Shown: one piece after another, positions 15,803-24,164 of the stretch
How the letters are laid out: every line of letters begins with the position of its first letter
Position numbering within the stretch: position 1 is the stretch's first letter
Source of the DNA: Acidobacteriota bacterium
GTDB taxonomy: Bacteria; Acidobacteriota; Terriglobia; Bryobacterales; Bryobacteraceae
Reading direction: 5' to 3'
Length of the DNA: 48,977 bases
Assembly: GCA_016213775.1 (NCBI GenBank)
Contig: JACQZR010000277.1
Location: 1-48,977 of the forward strand
Position numbers and translations under genes: made by a program
Notes under the pieces: model-generated
Database searches by the model: none
Told to the model about the DNA's origin: nothing
What the model saw: the letters and a program-made list of their open reading frames with translations, nothing else

Positions 15803-17086
15803 TTAAGGCACACGAGCACTGATATTGCGGGCTGCCCGAATTGCTTCCTGGGCCACTTCCGGGTCCGTATCCCCCTTCAAAGCCTCCACCACCGGCAGTG
15901 TTGTTTTGTCCCCGTTCGCCCCGAACACCCGCGCCAGCCGGATCTTCTCTTCCTTCGTTGCGTTCGGCTTGCCGATGGCCGGATAAAGCGCATCCCTCGT
16001 CTGTGGATCGCGCGTCACTTCAGCCAGGAACGGCTCCGCCGAATCCCGGTACGACTTCGAATTGAGCGTGTTCACCAGATATTGCAGCGGGCTGAATTCG
16101 CTCAACTCGCGCTTGCCGATCATGACGCACGCAAACGCCATCGAAAGCCGCACCCCCATCTTGCTCTCCGCCTCGAACGCTTTCTCCAAAGCCGGCAGAT
16201 CGGTGGGTTGCCGCAGACGCGCATAGCCCTCTGCCGCGGCCGCGCGAAGCCCATCGTCGCTGCCCTCGAAATGCGTCTTGTACAGGCTTCGATTCGCCTC
16301 ATCCGGCATCATCGCGATGGCAGTCAGTGCGGCACGCTTCACCTTTGCCGAACGGTTGCGTTCCATCACTTCCCGCAGGTCACGCATCGCCGCGCGGTTC
16401 TGCAGAATCCCGCTCGTCTCAATCGCCGCGATCTGCACCTTGTCCTTCAAATCGCGCAATAGAAACTGTACCTTCGGCCCCGATTCGATCTCGCGAATCT
16501 TCTGAATCGCAATCAACGACTCGTACAGAATGAGATCGTTCTTCGAATACAGGCCTTCGTAAAGGTCCGGCAGCGCAGCCTTGCCGCGCAGAATCCCCAA
16601 CCCCCGCGCCGCATTGGCCCTCGATTCGAAGCTCACGCCGTTCTTCACCAACCGGCCCAGCGCTTCGATCACATCCGGACGTACCCCAACGTAGGCGTCA
16701 ATGATGTCGGTGTTGGTGTCAGTGAACCGGCCCTTGATGGACGTGGCCGCCTTCCGGAACGTCGCGCCCAACCCCTCGCCTTTCATGTATCCAGGCAGGT
16801 AGAAATTGACCAGGCCGTCGGTGGCCCGGATCTGAATGGCGCCCTGATTATCCTTGGTCGCGGCAACCAATCCGTCCAACGCCCGTGTTCCGCCCAGCTC
16901 GGAAATTGCCTTCACAGCCTCCCACCGGACTTCATCATCGGCGTCCTGCAGGTACGGTTCAATCTTCGGCACCGCCGATTGACCCAGCTTCTGGTAATCA
17001 CGGATGCCGCGAATGCGCGCCTGCTTACCGCCATCGTCGGCGGCAACAAGCAGCAGCGGTAACGAGAGAACAAATAGTAGCCGCAT
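15803..17086 (-). CDS. Secreted HEAT-repeat protein
   Basis: A 427-residue protein with a Sec signal peptide (MRLLFVLSLPLLLVAADDGG) followed by HEAT/PBS-lyase-type helical repeats through most of its length, for example DADDEVRWEAVKAISELGG (about 48-66), SRANAARGLGILRG, VQIAAIETSGILQN, DGLRAAAAEGYARLRQ and TDPEVAQEAIRAARNI. Such repeats bind proteins; no catalytic motif was seen. It begins 14 bp after the mqnD stop on the same strand and is probably co-transcribed with it, although the functions need not be linked. It acts outside the cytoplasm if the signal is real. Confidence 0.8.
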   Translation of the reverse strand: MRLLFVLSLPLLLVAADDGGKQARIRGIRDYQKLGQSAVPKIEPYLQDADDEVRWEAVKAISELGGTRALDGLVAATKDNQGAIQIRATDGLVNFYLPGYMKGEGLGATFRKAATSIKGRFTDTNTDIIDAYVGVRPDVIEALGRLVKNGVSFESRANAARGLGILRGKAALPDLYEGLYSKNDLILYESLIAIQKIREIESGPKVQFLLRDLKDKVQIAAIETSGILQNRAAMRDLREVMERNRSAKVKRAALTAIAMMPDEANRSLYKTHFEGSDDGLRAAAAEGYARLRQPTDLPALEKAFEAESKMGVRLSMAFACVMIGKRELSEFSPLQYLVNTLNSKSYRDSAEPFLAEVTRDPQTRDALYPAIGKPNATKEEKIRLARVFGANGDKTTLPVVEALKGDTDPEVAQEAIRAARNISARVP

Positions 17087-17100
17087 CTAACGTGGGACGT

Positions 17101-17946
17101 TCAGCGGACGAACTCCAGTTTCACCCGATTCGGGATCAACCCGGCTTCATGGCCCATATCAAGCAGCTTCTGGGCCGCAACCGGCACCTGTTCGCCGCAA
17201 TCTACCGTGTGGTGGTTCACATACATGCCAACGAATTTCTGGGCCAGCGCCACTTCCATATCGCCGGCAAACTGCATCGCGTAGTTGATCGCTTCATCCT
17301 GGTTGTCGAGCGAATACTTGATGCTCTCGCTCATCAGCCGGCAGCATTCTGATTGAATCTCGGGCGGCAGACTCCGCAGCAGGATGTTCGCCCCCAGCGG
17401 GAGCGGCAGATTGTACTTCTGCTTCCACCATTTCCCCAAATCGAGGATGTTGTGGAAGCCCGCTTTGGAGTACGTGAGTTGGCCTTCGTGGATCACCAGG
17501 CCAAGATCGACCGAACCCTCTTTCACAGCGTCGAGAATCTTGTCGAACGGGATCACCACCGTTTCGAAATCCGGTTCGTAAAGCTTGAGCGTCAGGTAGG
17601 CCGATGTCATCGTGCCCGGGATCCCGATGCGCTTCCCTTTGATCTCTTCTGGAGCCATGTGGCGGAGCGAAGCCAGCAACGGTCCATACCCATCGCCAAC
17701 GCTCGACCCTGCGGCCATCAACAGGTATTTGTCGGCAACATACGGGTAAGCGTGGTAGGAAATAGCGGACAATTCATAAGCCCCTTCCAGCGCCTTGCGG
17801 TTCAGGGTTTCGATGTCGGAGAGCACATGCCGGAACTGCACCAGACGGGAGCGGATCTTGCGCGTCGCCAGTCCATAGAACATGAACGCGTCATCGCTGT
17901 CGGGACTGTGCGCGCAAACAATCTCGCGAACTTCGGAGGAGGTCAT
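17101..17946 (-). CDS. mqnD: MqnD-like 1,4-dihydroxy-6-naphthoate synthase (futalosine menaquinone pathway)
   Basis: A 281-residue protein with the periplasmic-binding-like fold of MqnA/MqnD enzymes. MqnD converts cyclic de-hypoxanthine futalosine to 1,4-dihydroxy-6-naphthoate in the futalosine route to menaquinone. Recognisable segments are CAHSPDSDDAFMFYGL (about 11-26), ELSAISYHAYPYVADKYLLM (about 58-78), GKRIGIPGTMTSAYLTLKL and VDLGLVIHEGQLTYSKAG. The frame is open to 18087, but ATG 17946 gives the usual start and length (about 270-285). No other mqn gene is in the window. It is followed closely by the HEAT-repeat gene. Confidence 0.85.
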   Translation of the reverse strand: MTSSEVREIVCAHSPDSDDAFMFYGLATRKIRSRLVQFRHVLSDIETLNRKALEGAYELSAISYHAYPYVADKYLLMAAGSSVGDGYGPLLASLRHMAPEEIKGKRIGIPGTMTSAYLTLKLYEPDFETVVIPFDKILDAVKEGSVDLGLVIHEGQLTYSKAGFHNILDLGKWWKQKYNLPLPLGANILLRSLPPEIQSECCRLMSESIKYSLDNQDEAINYAMQFAGDMEVALAQKFVGMYVNHHTVDCGEQVPVAAQKLLDMGHEAGLIPNRVKLEFVR

Positions 17947-18086
17947 ATGAAGTGTGGAACGATCTTCAATCTTAGCAGACCTTACACTCCCAATTGGGGT
18001 GAAACACTGATCCCCAACGATGCTGTGCCATGATGGAAGCGCGGTGATGCTATCCTTTGGGCAAGAGCGTTTAACCCAATAGGCCA

Positions 18087-18314
18087 ATGCAATACAGCTA
18101 CACCGTCTTGTACGAGCAACTCCCCGAGGGTGGCTTTTTGGTGCGCGTGCAGGCCATGCCGGAGATTGTCACCTACGGCCAAACGCGTGAGGAAGCGCGG
18201 CTGATGGCTGAGGACGCCATCCGCTGTGTCCTCGAAAGCGCGCAGAAAACCGGCGAGCCCATCCCCGAGGATATCCAGCCCGCGGCAGAGCGTCTGGCTA
18301 TCACTTTGGCCTAG
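18087..18314 (+). CDS. hicB: HicB-family antitoxin
   Basis: A 75-residue protein with the partial RNase-H-like fold of HicB antitoxins: YTVLYEQLPEGGFLVRVQAM (about 5-24), the TREEARLMAEDAIRCVLESA segment (about 33-52) and the frequent GEPIPED tail (56-62). HicB neutralises the mRNA interferase HicA. The stop abuts the ATG of a truncated hicA at 18315, so the original operon order hicB-hicA is still visible, but the toxin is broken. The antitoxin frame itself looks intact. No separate C-terminal DNA-binding domain is present, as in short HicBs. Confidence 0.85.
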   Translation: MQYSYTVLYEQLPEGGFLVRVQAMPEIVTYGQTREEARLMAEDAIRCVLESAQKTGEPIPEDIQPAAERLAITLA

Positions 18315-18446
18315 ATGCCGAGACTCCCCATTCTGAAGGCCAGGGAAGTGCTACGTGTGCTCCTCCGCGCCGGATTCTTCATACACCACCAGACCGGAAG
18401 CCATGCGCGGCTGCTGCATTCCACTCGTAGCGCCTTCTACATATAA
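18315..18446 (+). pseudogene. hicA: Truncated hicA toxin gene
   Basis: Beginning directly after the hicB stop, this 43-residue frame reads MPRLPILKAREVLRVLLRAG followed by GFFIHHQTGSHARLLH, a good match to the first half of HicA, including the GSH segment with the presumed catalytic His (residue 30). Intact HicA is about 60-80 residues and continues with a second conserved half; here the frame ends with STRSAFYI and TAA at 18444. I found no continuation of HicA in the other frames, so the toxin is probably non-functional. A stretch resembling another HicB follows at about 18452-18565. Confidence 0.7.
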
Positions 18447-18451
18447 GCCAA

Positions 18452-18565
18452 AAACTCCGACAGTTCGCAATCTACGCCGCCTATGCGGACAGCTTGGGCT
18501 TGGCCGTGTTCGGCGCCTGTCGCGACGAAGCCGTCAATAACATTGCCGAGGCACTCGCAGCCAGG
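18452..18565 (+). pseudogene. Possible HicB-like relic
   Basis: The frame through 18494 reads QFAIYAAYADSLGLAVFGAC then RDEAVNNIAEALAARAG. This resembles the middle of HicB antitoxins, where YxAYxPDLPG is followed by a T/D-R-E/D-EA-xxNIxEAI helix. There is no start codon with a ribosome site, and the remainder up to 18743 gives no recognisable product. It may be the leftover of a second hicB brought in when hicA was disrupted. The rest of the stretch to 18743 contains nothing I can identify. Confidence 0.35.
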
Positions 18566-18743
18566 GCAGGAGCGAGCGGGGATCCCTCCGTCGCCAATCC
18601 GACTATCGCGGGAAAGGGGAGCGGCTTTGAGCGAGAGGCCCCGGCCTCGCGAGAGCCACAATTAGGGCTGTCCCTGAAGAGAGGCGTTCCAGTCTTTCGC
18701 CTTAGCCACCCCTCCCTCACAGAAAGCATACAATATCATCCAT

Positions 18744-19565
18744 ATGATGCGACTCAGTTGCCTCTCCTTGAGTTTTCAGAACCAGTTCAGAGCCGGCAAA
18801 ATGGACATCTTCTCCTTCATGACCCAATGCCGCGCACTGAACTTCGACGGCATCGACCCCCATGTCCGCGATCTGGGTGACGGCGGCAAGGACATGCTGA
18901 AGAAGACCCGCCGCCGCGCCCTCGACAACGGCCTCAGTATCTCCTCCATCTGCGTAACCACCGAGTTTGGCAGGAACGCCGCGGCCCACCCCGCCGAAAT
19001 CGAAAAAGCGAAAAAAGCTATGGAAACCGGCATGTTTCTGGGAGCACCGATTTGCCGCGTCTTTGTCGGCAGCGCCCCATCCCCCGACAAAACTGAAGAC
19101 GCCTTCCGTTGGAGCGTCGATGCCCTTCGCAAGTGCGCCGAAATCGGCGCCGACCTCGGCATTCTCGTCGCTCTCCAGAATCACAGCGGCCTCACTTCCA
19201 CCGGCGACGACATGCTCCGCTTCCACAAAGAAGTGAACCACCCCAACTTCAGCCTGCTTCTCGATACGGGGCATTTCACCGGACGCAATGGGCCGAATGG
19301 CCCCAAGCGCGAAGGCCACACCTACGACACCTACTATCGCAGCATCGAACAAGTTGCCCCCATCGCCCGCTTTGTGCGCGCCAAACTCTACCAACTGGAC
19401 GAGCGCGGCAAAGAGCAGTTCATCGACTACAACCGCGTCTTCAACATCCTGCGCGCGGTCCATTACAACGGCTTCGTAAGCCTGGTCTACGAAGGCAAGG
19501 AAGACGAACTCGCCGCCATCCCGCGCGGCACTCGCTTCCTGCGATCCTTCGTCTCCGCCGCGTGA
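18744..19565 (+). CDS. Sugar phosphate isomerase/epimerase family TIM-barrel protein
   Basis: A 273-residue protein of the xylose-isomerase-like TIM-barrel family (AP endonuclease 2 fold). Typical strands are FDGIDPHVRDLG (about 34-45), ICRVFVGSAPSP (about 103-114), GILVALQNHSG (about 142-152), SLLLDTGHFTG (about 169-179) and a final GFVSLVYEGKEDE (about 241-253). The Asn-His, Asp-His and terminal Glu positions correspond to the metal and substrate ligands of the family. Two adjacent ATGs (18744, 18747) are possible starts. A heparinase-like gene follows after 29 bp, so the two may form a unit that processes sugar acids. Confidence 0.85.
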   Translation: MMRLSCLSLSFQNQFRAGKMDIFSFMTQCRALNFDGIDPHVRDLGDGGKDMLKKTRRRALDNGLSISSICVTTEFGRNAAAHPAEIEKAKKAMETGMFLGAPICRVFVGSAPSPDKTEDAFRWSVDALRKCAEIGADLGILVALQNHSGLTSTGDDMLRFHKEVNHPNFSLLLDTGHFTGRNGPNGPKREGHTYDTYYRSIEQVAPIARFVRAKLYQLDERGKEQFIDYNRVFNILRAVHYNGFVSLVYEGKEDELAAIPRGTRFLRSFVSAA

Positions 19566-19594
19566 TTGGCAACCGGCGTGCTCGCGCTTAAGCC

Positions 19595-21892
19595 GTGAAA
19601 CTCCCAACTGCGCTGCTGCCTATAAACCTGTTGTGCGCCTCCGCATTCGGCGCTCCTCCCGTCGACCAGCCGCCCAAACCCGATGAGTGGGGATACCGTC
19701 CCGCTTCCGGCGCCAAAGTGGAAGTGAATCCGCCGTCGCTCACCTGGGTCGCCTCCGGGGCGAAGATCCTCTACTCGGTTCAACTGGCCGACAACTCCGC
19801 ATTCCGCGATCCCATCGCTGTCAAAGGAGTCCGCTGGCCGGCCTACACCCACAACACAGTGTTGAAGCCGGGCACTTGGTATTGGCGCTACCAGCCCGAA
19901 TCCGGCCCGTGGAGCATGGCGCGAACCTTCCAGCTTCCCGCCGATGCAGTGGCCTTTCCCCAACCTACCCTCAACGAATTGAAGAAGCGGATTCCTCGAG
20001 ACCACCCCCGCCTGTTCGCACGTCCGGAAGATCGCGACAAACTCCGCGCGATGCTCGGTTCCGATCAAGGCAAGCGGCTGCTGCAGCAGGCGGACAGACT
20101 CCTCACTGCCACGCCGACTTCCGAGCCGGCGGTGAAGGCAAACTCCCGCGACACCGCCACCAATCAATTCTGGTGGTCCAACCGCGTGCAGACGCTCAAA
20201 GCACTGGGCGAGGCGGAGCTGCTTACCTTTGTCTGGTGGGTGACCGGCGATGCCAAATACGCCGCCCCCGCAAAGGCCTTCACCTTGAAGCTCGCCGCTT
20301 GGGATCCCGACGGCCCCACCAATTTCAAAATCAATTGCGAAGCAGCCAAGCCGATGCTTCACCGGCTCGCCCGCGCTTACGATTGGGGCTACGGCCTCTT
20401 CACTGAAGACGAGCGCGCCACCATTCGCAAGATGCTCCTTCGACGTGCTGAAGACGCCTGGAAGAGCGGCGAAGCACGAGAAGGTTGGGGCCACCTGAAC
20501 CAGCCCTATGGCTCGCACGCCAACCGCCTCTGGCACAAACTCGCCGAGAACGCCATCGCCACCCTGGGCGATACCGCCGAATCCGATCTCTACCTCGACT
20601 ACGCCGTCACCAAGTACTTTGCCGCCTACCCCGTCTGGTCCGATGAGGACGGCGGCTGGCACGAGGGGCTTTCCTACTTCGCCGGCTACATGTCCAAAGC
20701 CACCTGGTGGTTCCACATCGCCCGCAACGCCCTCGGCATCGACGGCTTCAAAAAACCCTTCTTCCGCAACTTCGGCGACTACCCGCTTTACTCCGCCGTC
20801 CCCGGATCTCCCAATCTCGGCTTCGGCGATCTCTCCTCCGGCCGCATCACCGGCGGCTGGTCGTTCATGGATTTCTTCGTGCGCGAAACCGGCAATCCCA
20901 ATTGGGCCTGGTGGCTGAAGGCCTGGAACGTCAAGACAGAATCGGACGATGCCGTGCTCGCCTTTCTTTGGAGCACTCGCCCCGCCGTGGCCCCGCAACC
21001 GCCAACACGGCTCCCCGCCTCGAAAGTCTTCCGCGGAACCGGCGTTGCCATCATGAACACCACTTTGCAGGATTCCGCCGCCAACGTGCAGGTCCGCTTC
21101 AAGTCAAGTCAAATGGGTCGCTGGAGCCACGGCCACGATCCCCACAATTCCTTCACGCTCAATGCGTACGGCGAGCCGCTCATCGTGAACAATGTCTACC
21201 GCGATCTCTACGGCAGCCCATTCCACAAGGACTGGGTTTGGACCACCCGGGCGCAAAACGCGGTCCTGGTGGATGGGCTCGGTCAGAAGGCGCACACCGC
21301 CGATCCGGACGGTCGCATCGTGAGCTGGAAATTTGAGGACACTGTTGATTACGTGGTGGGAGACGCCACGCCCGCCTACTCAGGCAAGCTCACCCGTGCT
21401 TTGCGCCACGTCCTGTTCGTCAAGCCAGGTCTCGTTCTGATTGTGGATGAGTTGGAGGCGGACAAGCCTTCAAAGTTCTCCACAATGCTCCACGCTCTAT
21501 CGGAATTCCGGCTCGACGGCCGCCGGCTCGACTTGCAACGGGAAAAAGCCTCGGTGGCAATCGACTATCCGCCAGATGACGCTGTCCAACTGCGCCAGTG
21601 GACCGGATATGCACCGGAGCCCGATCACCGCTACCTCAAATCCATCAATCGCGGTGACATGCCCCCGCAGTGGCACGTGGAAGCCTCCATCACGGATCCC
21701 CGGACCAGGGCCTTCCTGATAACGGCGCTGCGCCCTTATCGAAACGGGAATCCGCCAGCGGGGATCACATTCTCCCGCAGCGGGGGGCAAACGCTCATTA
21801 AGCTGGGCACCGCCGGCGTCACGCTCAACGCCGCCGGACCTCGCTTCGCAACGGTGCAAGCCAGTGGAAAAACCATACATATCGATCGCTGA
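19595..21892 (+). CDS. Secreted heparinase II/III-like (DUF4962) polysaccharide lyase candidate
   Basis: A 765-residue protein from GTG 19595 with a signal peptide (LPTALLPINLLCASAFG). Residues about 25-110 form an Ig-like N-terminal part (VEVNPPSLTWVASG, GTWYWRYQPESGPWS). An alpha-helical toroid follows (HPRLFARPEDRDKLRAML near 130-147; AYDWGYGLFTEDERATIRKM near 262-281; WGHLNQPYGSHANRLWH near 301-317), then a beta-sandwich resembling Heparinase_II_III (MGRWSHGHDPHNSFTLNAYG near 507-526). These features are typical of lyases or hydrolases acting on uronic-acid polysaccharides. A 7-bp-arm hairpin at 21905-21930 may terminate it. Confidence 0.8.
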   Translation: MKLPTALLPINLLCASAFGAPPVDQPPKPDEWGYRPASGAKVEVNPPSLTWVASGAKILYSVQLADNSAFRDPIAVKGVRWPAYTHNTVLKPGTWYWRYQPESGPWSMARTFQLPADAVAFPQPTLNELKKRIPRDHPRLFARPEDRDKLRAMLGSDQGKRLLQQADRLLTATPTSEPAVKANSRDTATNQFWWSNRVQTLKALGEAELLTFVWWVTGDAKYAAPAKAFTLKLAAWDPDGPTNFKINCEAAKPMLHRLARAYDWGYGLFTEDERATIRKMLLRRAEDAWKSGEAREGWGHLNQPYGSHANRLWHKLAENAIATLGDTAESDLYLDYAVTKYFAAYPVWSDEDGGWHEGLSYFAGYMSKATWWFHIARNALGIDGFKKPFFRNFGDYPLYSAVPGSPNLGFGDLSSGRITGGWSFMDFFVRETGNPNWAWWLKAWNVKTESDDAVLAFLWSTRPAVAPQPPTRLPASKVFRGTGVAIMNTTLQDSAANVQVRFKSSQMGRWSHGHDPHNSFTLNAYGEPLIVNNVYRDLYGSPFHKDWVWTTRAQNAVLVDGLGQKAHTADPDGRIVSWKFEDTVDYVVGDATPAYSGKLTRALRHVLFVKPGLVLIVDELEADKPSKFSTMLHALSEFRLDGRRLDLQREKASVAIDYPPDDAVQLRQWTGYAPEPDHRYLKSINRGDMPPQWHVEASITDPRTRAFLITALRPYRNGNPPAGITFSRSGGQTLIKLGTAGVTLNAAGPRFATVQASGKTIHIDR

Positions 21893-21904
21893 GCTTTCCC
21901 GCGG

Positions 21905-21930
21905 GAGCCGGTAACCAATCCCCCCGGCTC
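21905..21930 (+). terminator. Hairpin after the heparinase-like gene
   Basis: Arms GAGCCGG (21905-21911) and CCGGCTC (21924-21930) pair perfectly 12 bp after the stop codon at 21892. There is no T-tract, so termination strength is uncertain. Confidence 0.35.
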
Positions 21931-21979
21931 TGCGCCTCTATAGCAAGCCATAGTATTATTGTGCCTAGGGTAAAAGCCG

Positions 21980-23314
21980 ATGTCCGCCCTGAGTAATCCT
22001 ACTCCAACAACTATTCAGGCTCCTCCAAAGAGCCCCGCTCCCATCAAAATCCAGGAGCCACCGCGCAGGAGCGGTCTCTACAAGGGACTCCTTGTGCTCG
22101 CCCTCATTGCCGGTGGCGTATGGGCTTTCAACGAGTTCTACCTCAAGCCTCTGCAAAAGAAGGCTGAGCAGAAGGCTGCCGCCAACACCGTTCGCTCCGC
22201 GAAGGTGGTGCTGGGGCCGTTCAAGCGTATCGTGCGTGTCGGTGGAATCACTGCTGCCCGCCAGTTTGAAAACGTAACGGCCCCGCGTCTGCGCGGCTTC
22301 GAAGGACGCAGCCAGATGGAACTCCTCCGCCTGGTCAAGAACGGCACATGGGTCAAGAACGGCGAAGAACTTGCCCAGATCGATCCCGGCTCCCAGGTTG
22401 AGCATATGGACGACATTAAATCGACCATCGCCCAGGCGGAATTGGACGTCAGCAAGCGTCGCGCGGAGCAGGAAGTCGACACTGGTTCCCTGACGCAGAC
22501 CCTGCGAGTCTCCAAATCCGCCGTCGACAAGGCCCGGCTCGAGAATCAGGCGGCTGAGGTTCGGACCGAGGTCGAGCGCGAACTGCTCAAACTTACGCTG
22601 GAAGAGTCTGAAGCGAAGTTCAAACAGGCGCAAAACGATATTCCGCAAAAGAAGATCGGCCAGGAAGCGGAAGTCAAAATCCTCGGATTCACCAAGGAAC
22701 GCCACGTCCGTCATCACAACCGTCATGAAGTGGACATCAAAGCCTACACCATTCGCTCCCACATGGACGGCATGATCGTGCTCTCCAGCGTCTATCGAGG
22801 TGGCGGCGAAAGCCAGCAGTTGCAGCAAGGTGACCAGCTCGGTTCCGGCCAACCCCTCCTCAAGATCGTGAACCCCAATAGTATGCAGGTGGAAGCCAGC
22901 GTGAATCAGACCGAGAGCACGGAAATCCGCATTGGCCTGCCGGCTACCATCGGTTTGGATGCCTACCCGGAAGTTAAACTGCCGGGCAAGATCTACAGCA
23001 TTGGCGCTCTTGCGGTTGGCGGCTGGCGCCAGAACTACTACATTCGCAGCGTCCCCGTCCGCTTCACGATCGATGGCGCACACTCCCAACTCATCCCCGA
23101 CCTTTCCGCTTACGCGGATGTCCTCGTGGAAAGCACGGACAACGCTACCCTCGTTCCCCTCGGCGCCATTCGTCAGGAAGGCAACAAGAATTTCGTCTAC
23201 GTCAAACAAGGCGAAGAATGGCAAAAGCGCGAAGTCGCTCTCGGTTCCGCCAACAACCTCCACGCCGTCGCAAAAGCCGGCATTTCCGCTGGTGAGGAAG
23301 TACGGGTCTTCTAG
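21980..23314 (+). CDS. HlyD-type periplasmic adaptor (membrane fusion) protein
   Basis: A 444-residue membrane-fusion protein. The N-terminal 33 residues are Pro-rich and cytosolic, then one membrane span (LYKGLLVLALIAGGVWAFNE, about 34-53). The rest has split lipoyl/barrel-sandwich halves (RIVRVGGITAARQFENVTA near 80-98; YTIRSHMDGMIVLSSVYRGG near 255-275) around a charged coiled-coil (about 140-235), then a beta-barrel (NPNSMQVEASVNQTESTEIR) and a C-terminal domain. Such adaptors couple an inner-membrane transporter to outer-membrane export. No transporter gene lies next to it in this window. The following GTG start abuts its TAG. Confidence 0.85.
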   Translation: MSALSNPTPTTIQAPPKSPAPIKIQEPPRRSGLYKGLLVLALIAGGVWAFNEFYLKPLQKKAEQKAAANTVRSAKVVLGPFKRIVRVGGITAARQFENVTAPRLRGFEGRSQMELLRLVKNGTWVKNGEELAQIDPGSQVEHMDDIKSTIAQAELDVSKRRAEQEVDTGSLTQTLRVSKSAVDKARLENQAAEVRTEVERELLKLTLEESEAKFKQAQNDIPQKKIGQEAEVKILGFTKERHVRHHNRHEVDIKAYTIRSHMDGMIVLSSVYRGGGESQQLQQGDQLGSGQPLLKIVNPNSMQVEASVNQTESTEIRIGLPATIGLDAYPEVKLPGKIYSIGALAVGGWRQNYYIRSVPVRFTIDGAHSQLIPDLSAYADVLVESTDNATLVPLGAIRQEGNKNFVYVKQGEEWQKREVALGSANNLHAVAKAGISAGEEVRVF

Positions 23315-23986
23315 GTGAATCCCGGAACAATTGGGATGGAAGTCCAGGCCGATGACGGCCCTGGTGTGCTACACGCTGTTACTGGCGTCATTGCCCGCCA
23401 CCAGGGCGACATCACCTCCATTGCGATCCTCGAGAGTCAGCCTGGCGAGACCCGCACCTACTTCGAACTCGGTTTCCCCGGCGACGTCGAAGCCGCCGCC
23501 ATCGCTCTCCAAACCGAACTCAGCACACTCTCCGTTGTCCGCAAAGTCGAACTCACCGGAACCATGCAGCGCATCTTCGGCAAGCGGATCATCATCATCG
23601 GCGGTGGTGCTCAGGTTGGCCAGGTGGCCATCGGCGCCATCATGGAGGCTGACCGCCACAATATCCGCGGTGAGCATATCTCGGTCGACACCATTCCGTT
23701 GGTGGGTGAGCAACCACTCGCCGAAGCTGTGCGGGCCGTCGCCCGTCTGCCTCGCGCCAAGGCCGTAGTCCTAGCCGGGTCGCTGATGGGTGGCGAAATC
23801 GAAAAGGCGGTCCGCGAAGTGCGCGACCAGGGTCTGCTCGTTGTGAGCCTGAATATGGCTGGCAGCGTTCCGGACGCCGCCGACCTTGTCGTGACGGACC
23901 CTGTCCAGGCAGGTGTGATGACCGTGATGGCCGTCTCGGACCGGGCCAAATTCACTGTCGACCGTCTAAAGAAGCGCGTGTTCTAA
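23315..23986 (+). CDS. ACT domain-DUF5612 family protein
   Basis: A 223-residue protein that starts at a GTG directly after the adaptor's stop. Residues about 4-75 form an ACT domain (VQADDGPGVLHAVTGVIARH, then DITSIAILE), which normally binds amino acids or other small ligands. Residues about 85-220 (GKRIIIIGGGAQVGQVAIGA; TIPLVGEQPLAEAVRAVARL; VLAGSLMGGEIEKAV; NMAGSVPDAADLVVTDPVQA) look like DUF5612, a domain I recall mainly from methanogenic archaea. It is probably cytosolic with a ligand-sensing role; the pathway is unknown. The zero spacing suggests co-expression with the HlyD-type adaptor. Confidence 0.65.
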   Translation: MNPGTIGMEVQADDGPGVLHAVTGVIARHQGDITSIAILESQPGETRTYFELGFPGDVEAAAIALQTELSTLSVVRKVELTGTMQRIFGKRIIIIGGGAQVGQVAIGAIMEADRHNIRGEHISVDTIPLVGEQPLAEAVRAVARLPRAKAVVLAGSLMGGEIEKAVREVRDQGLLVVSLNMAGSVPDAADLVVTDPVQAGVMTVMAVSDRAKFTVDRLKKRVF

Positions 23987-23996
23987 ATTCTGCTGC

Positions 23997-24160
23997 CGTC
24001 CTTGTAGGGCAGACGCCCTCGTCTGCGCGCGACCCCCTCGCTCGCGCTTCTGGAGTTTGGACATTTCGCCGTCGTGTGGGGCGGCCAATCCTGGCCGCGG
24101 CTGGCCTTTCCAGGCCAGCCTAGCCGGCAGACGCCCTCGTCTGCGCGCGACCCCCTGGAC
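23997..24160 (+). repeat. Dispersed double-hairpin repeat, copy A, with flanking 30-bp direct repeats
   Basis: The core at 24076-24121 contains two neighbouring palindromes, GGCCAATCCTGGCC and GCTGGCCTTTCCAGGCCAGC, and is repeated at 33792-33837 and 42589-42633. Here it is flanked by an exact 30-bp direct repeat at 24009-24038 and 24127-24156, which itself can fold (GCAGACGCCCTCGTCTGC). The element lies just downstream of the DUF5612 gene stop at 23986, between convergent genes. It could be a REP-like element or a transcript-end structure. Confidence 0.85.
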
Positions 24161-24164
24161 GCTG

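Noticed and set aside
19487-20998. 503-codon open frame on the minus strand
   Set aside because: It is antisense to the sugar isomerase and heparinase-like genes, whose plus-strand products have recognisable domains; GC-rich codon use creates such shadows.
21965-23263. 432-codon minus-strand open frame
   Set aside because: It is antisense to the HlyD-type adaptor and contains no family motif or ribosome site.
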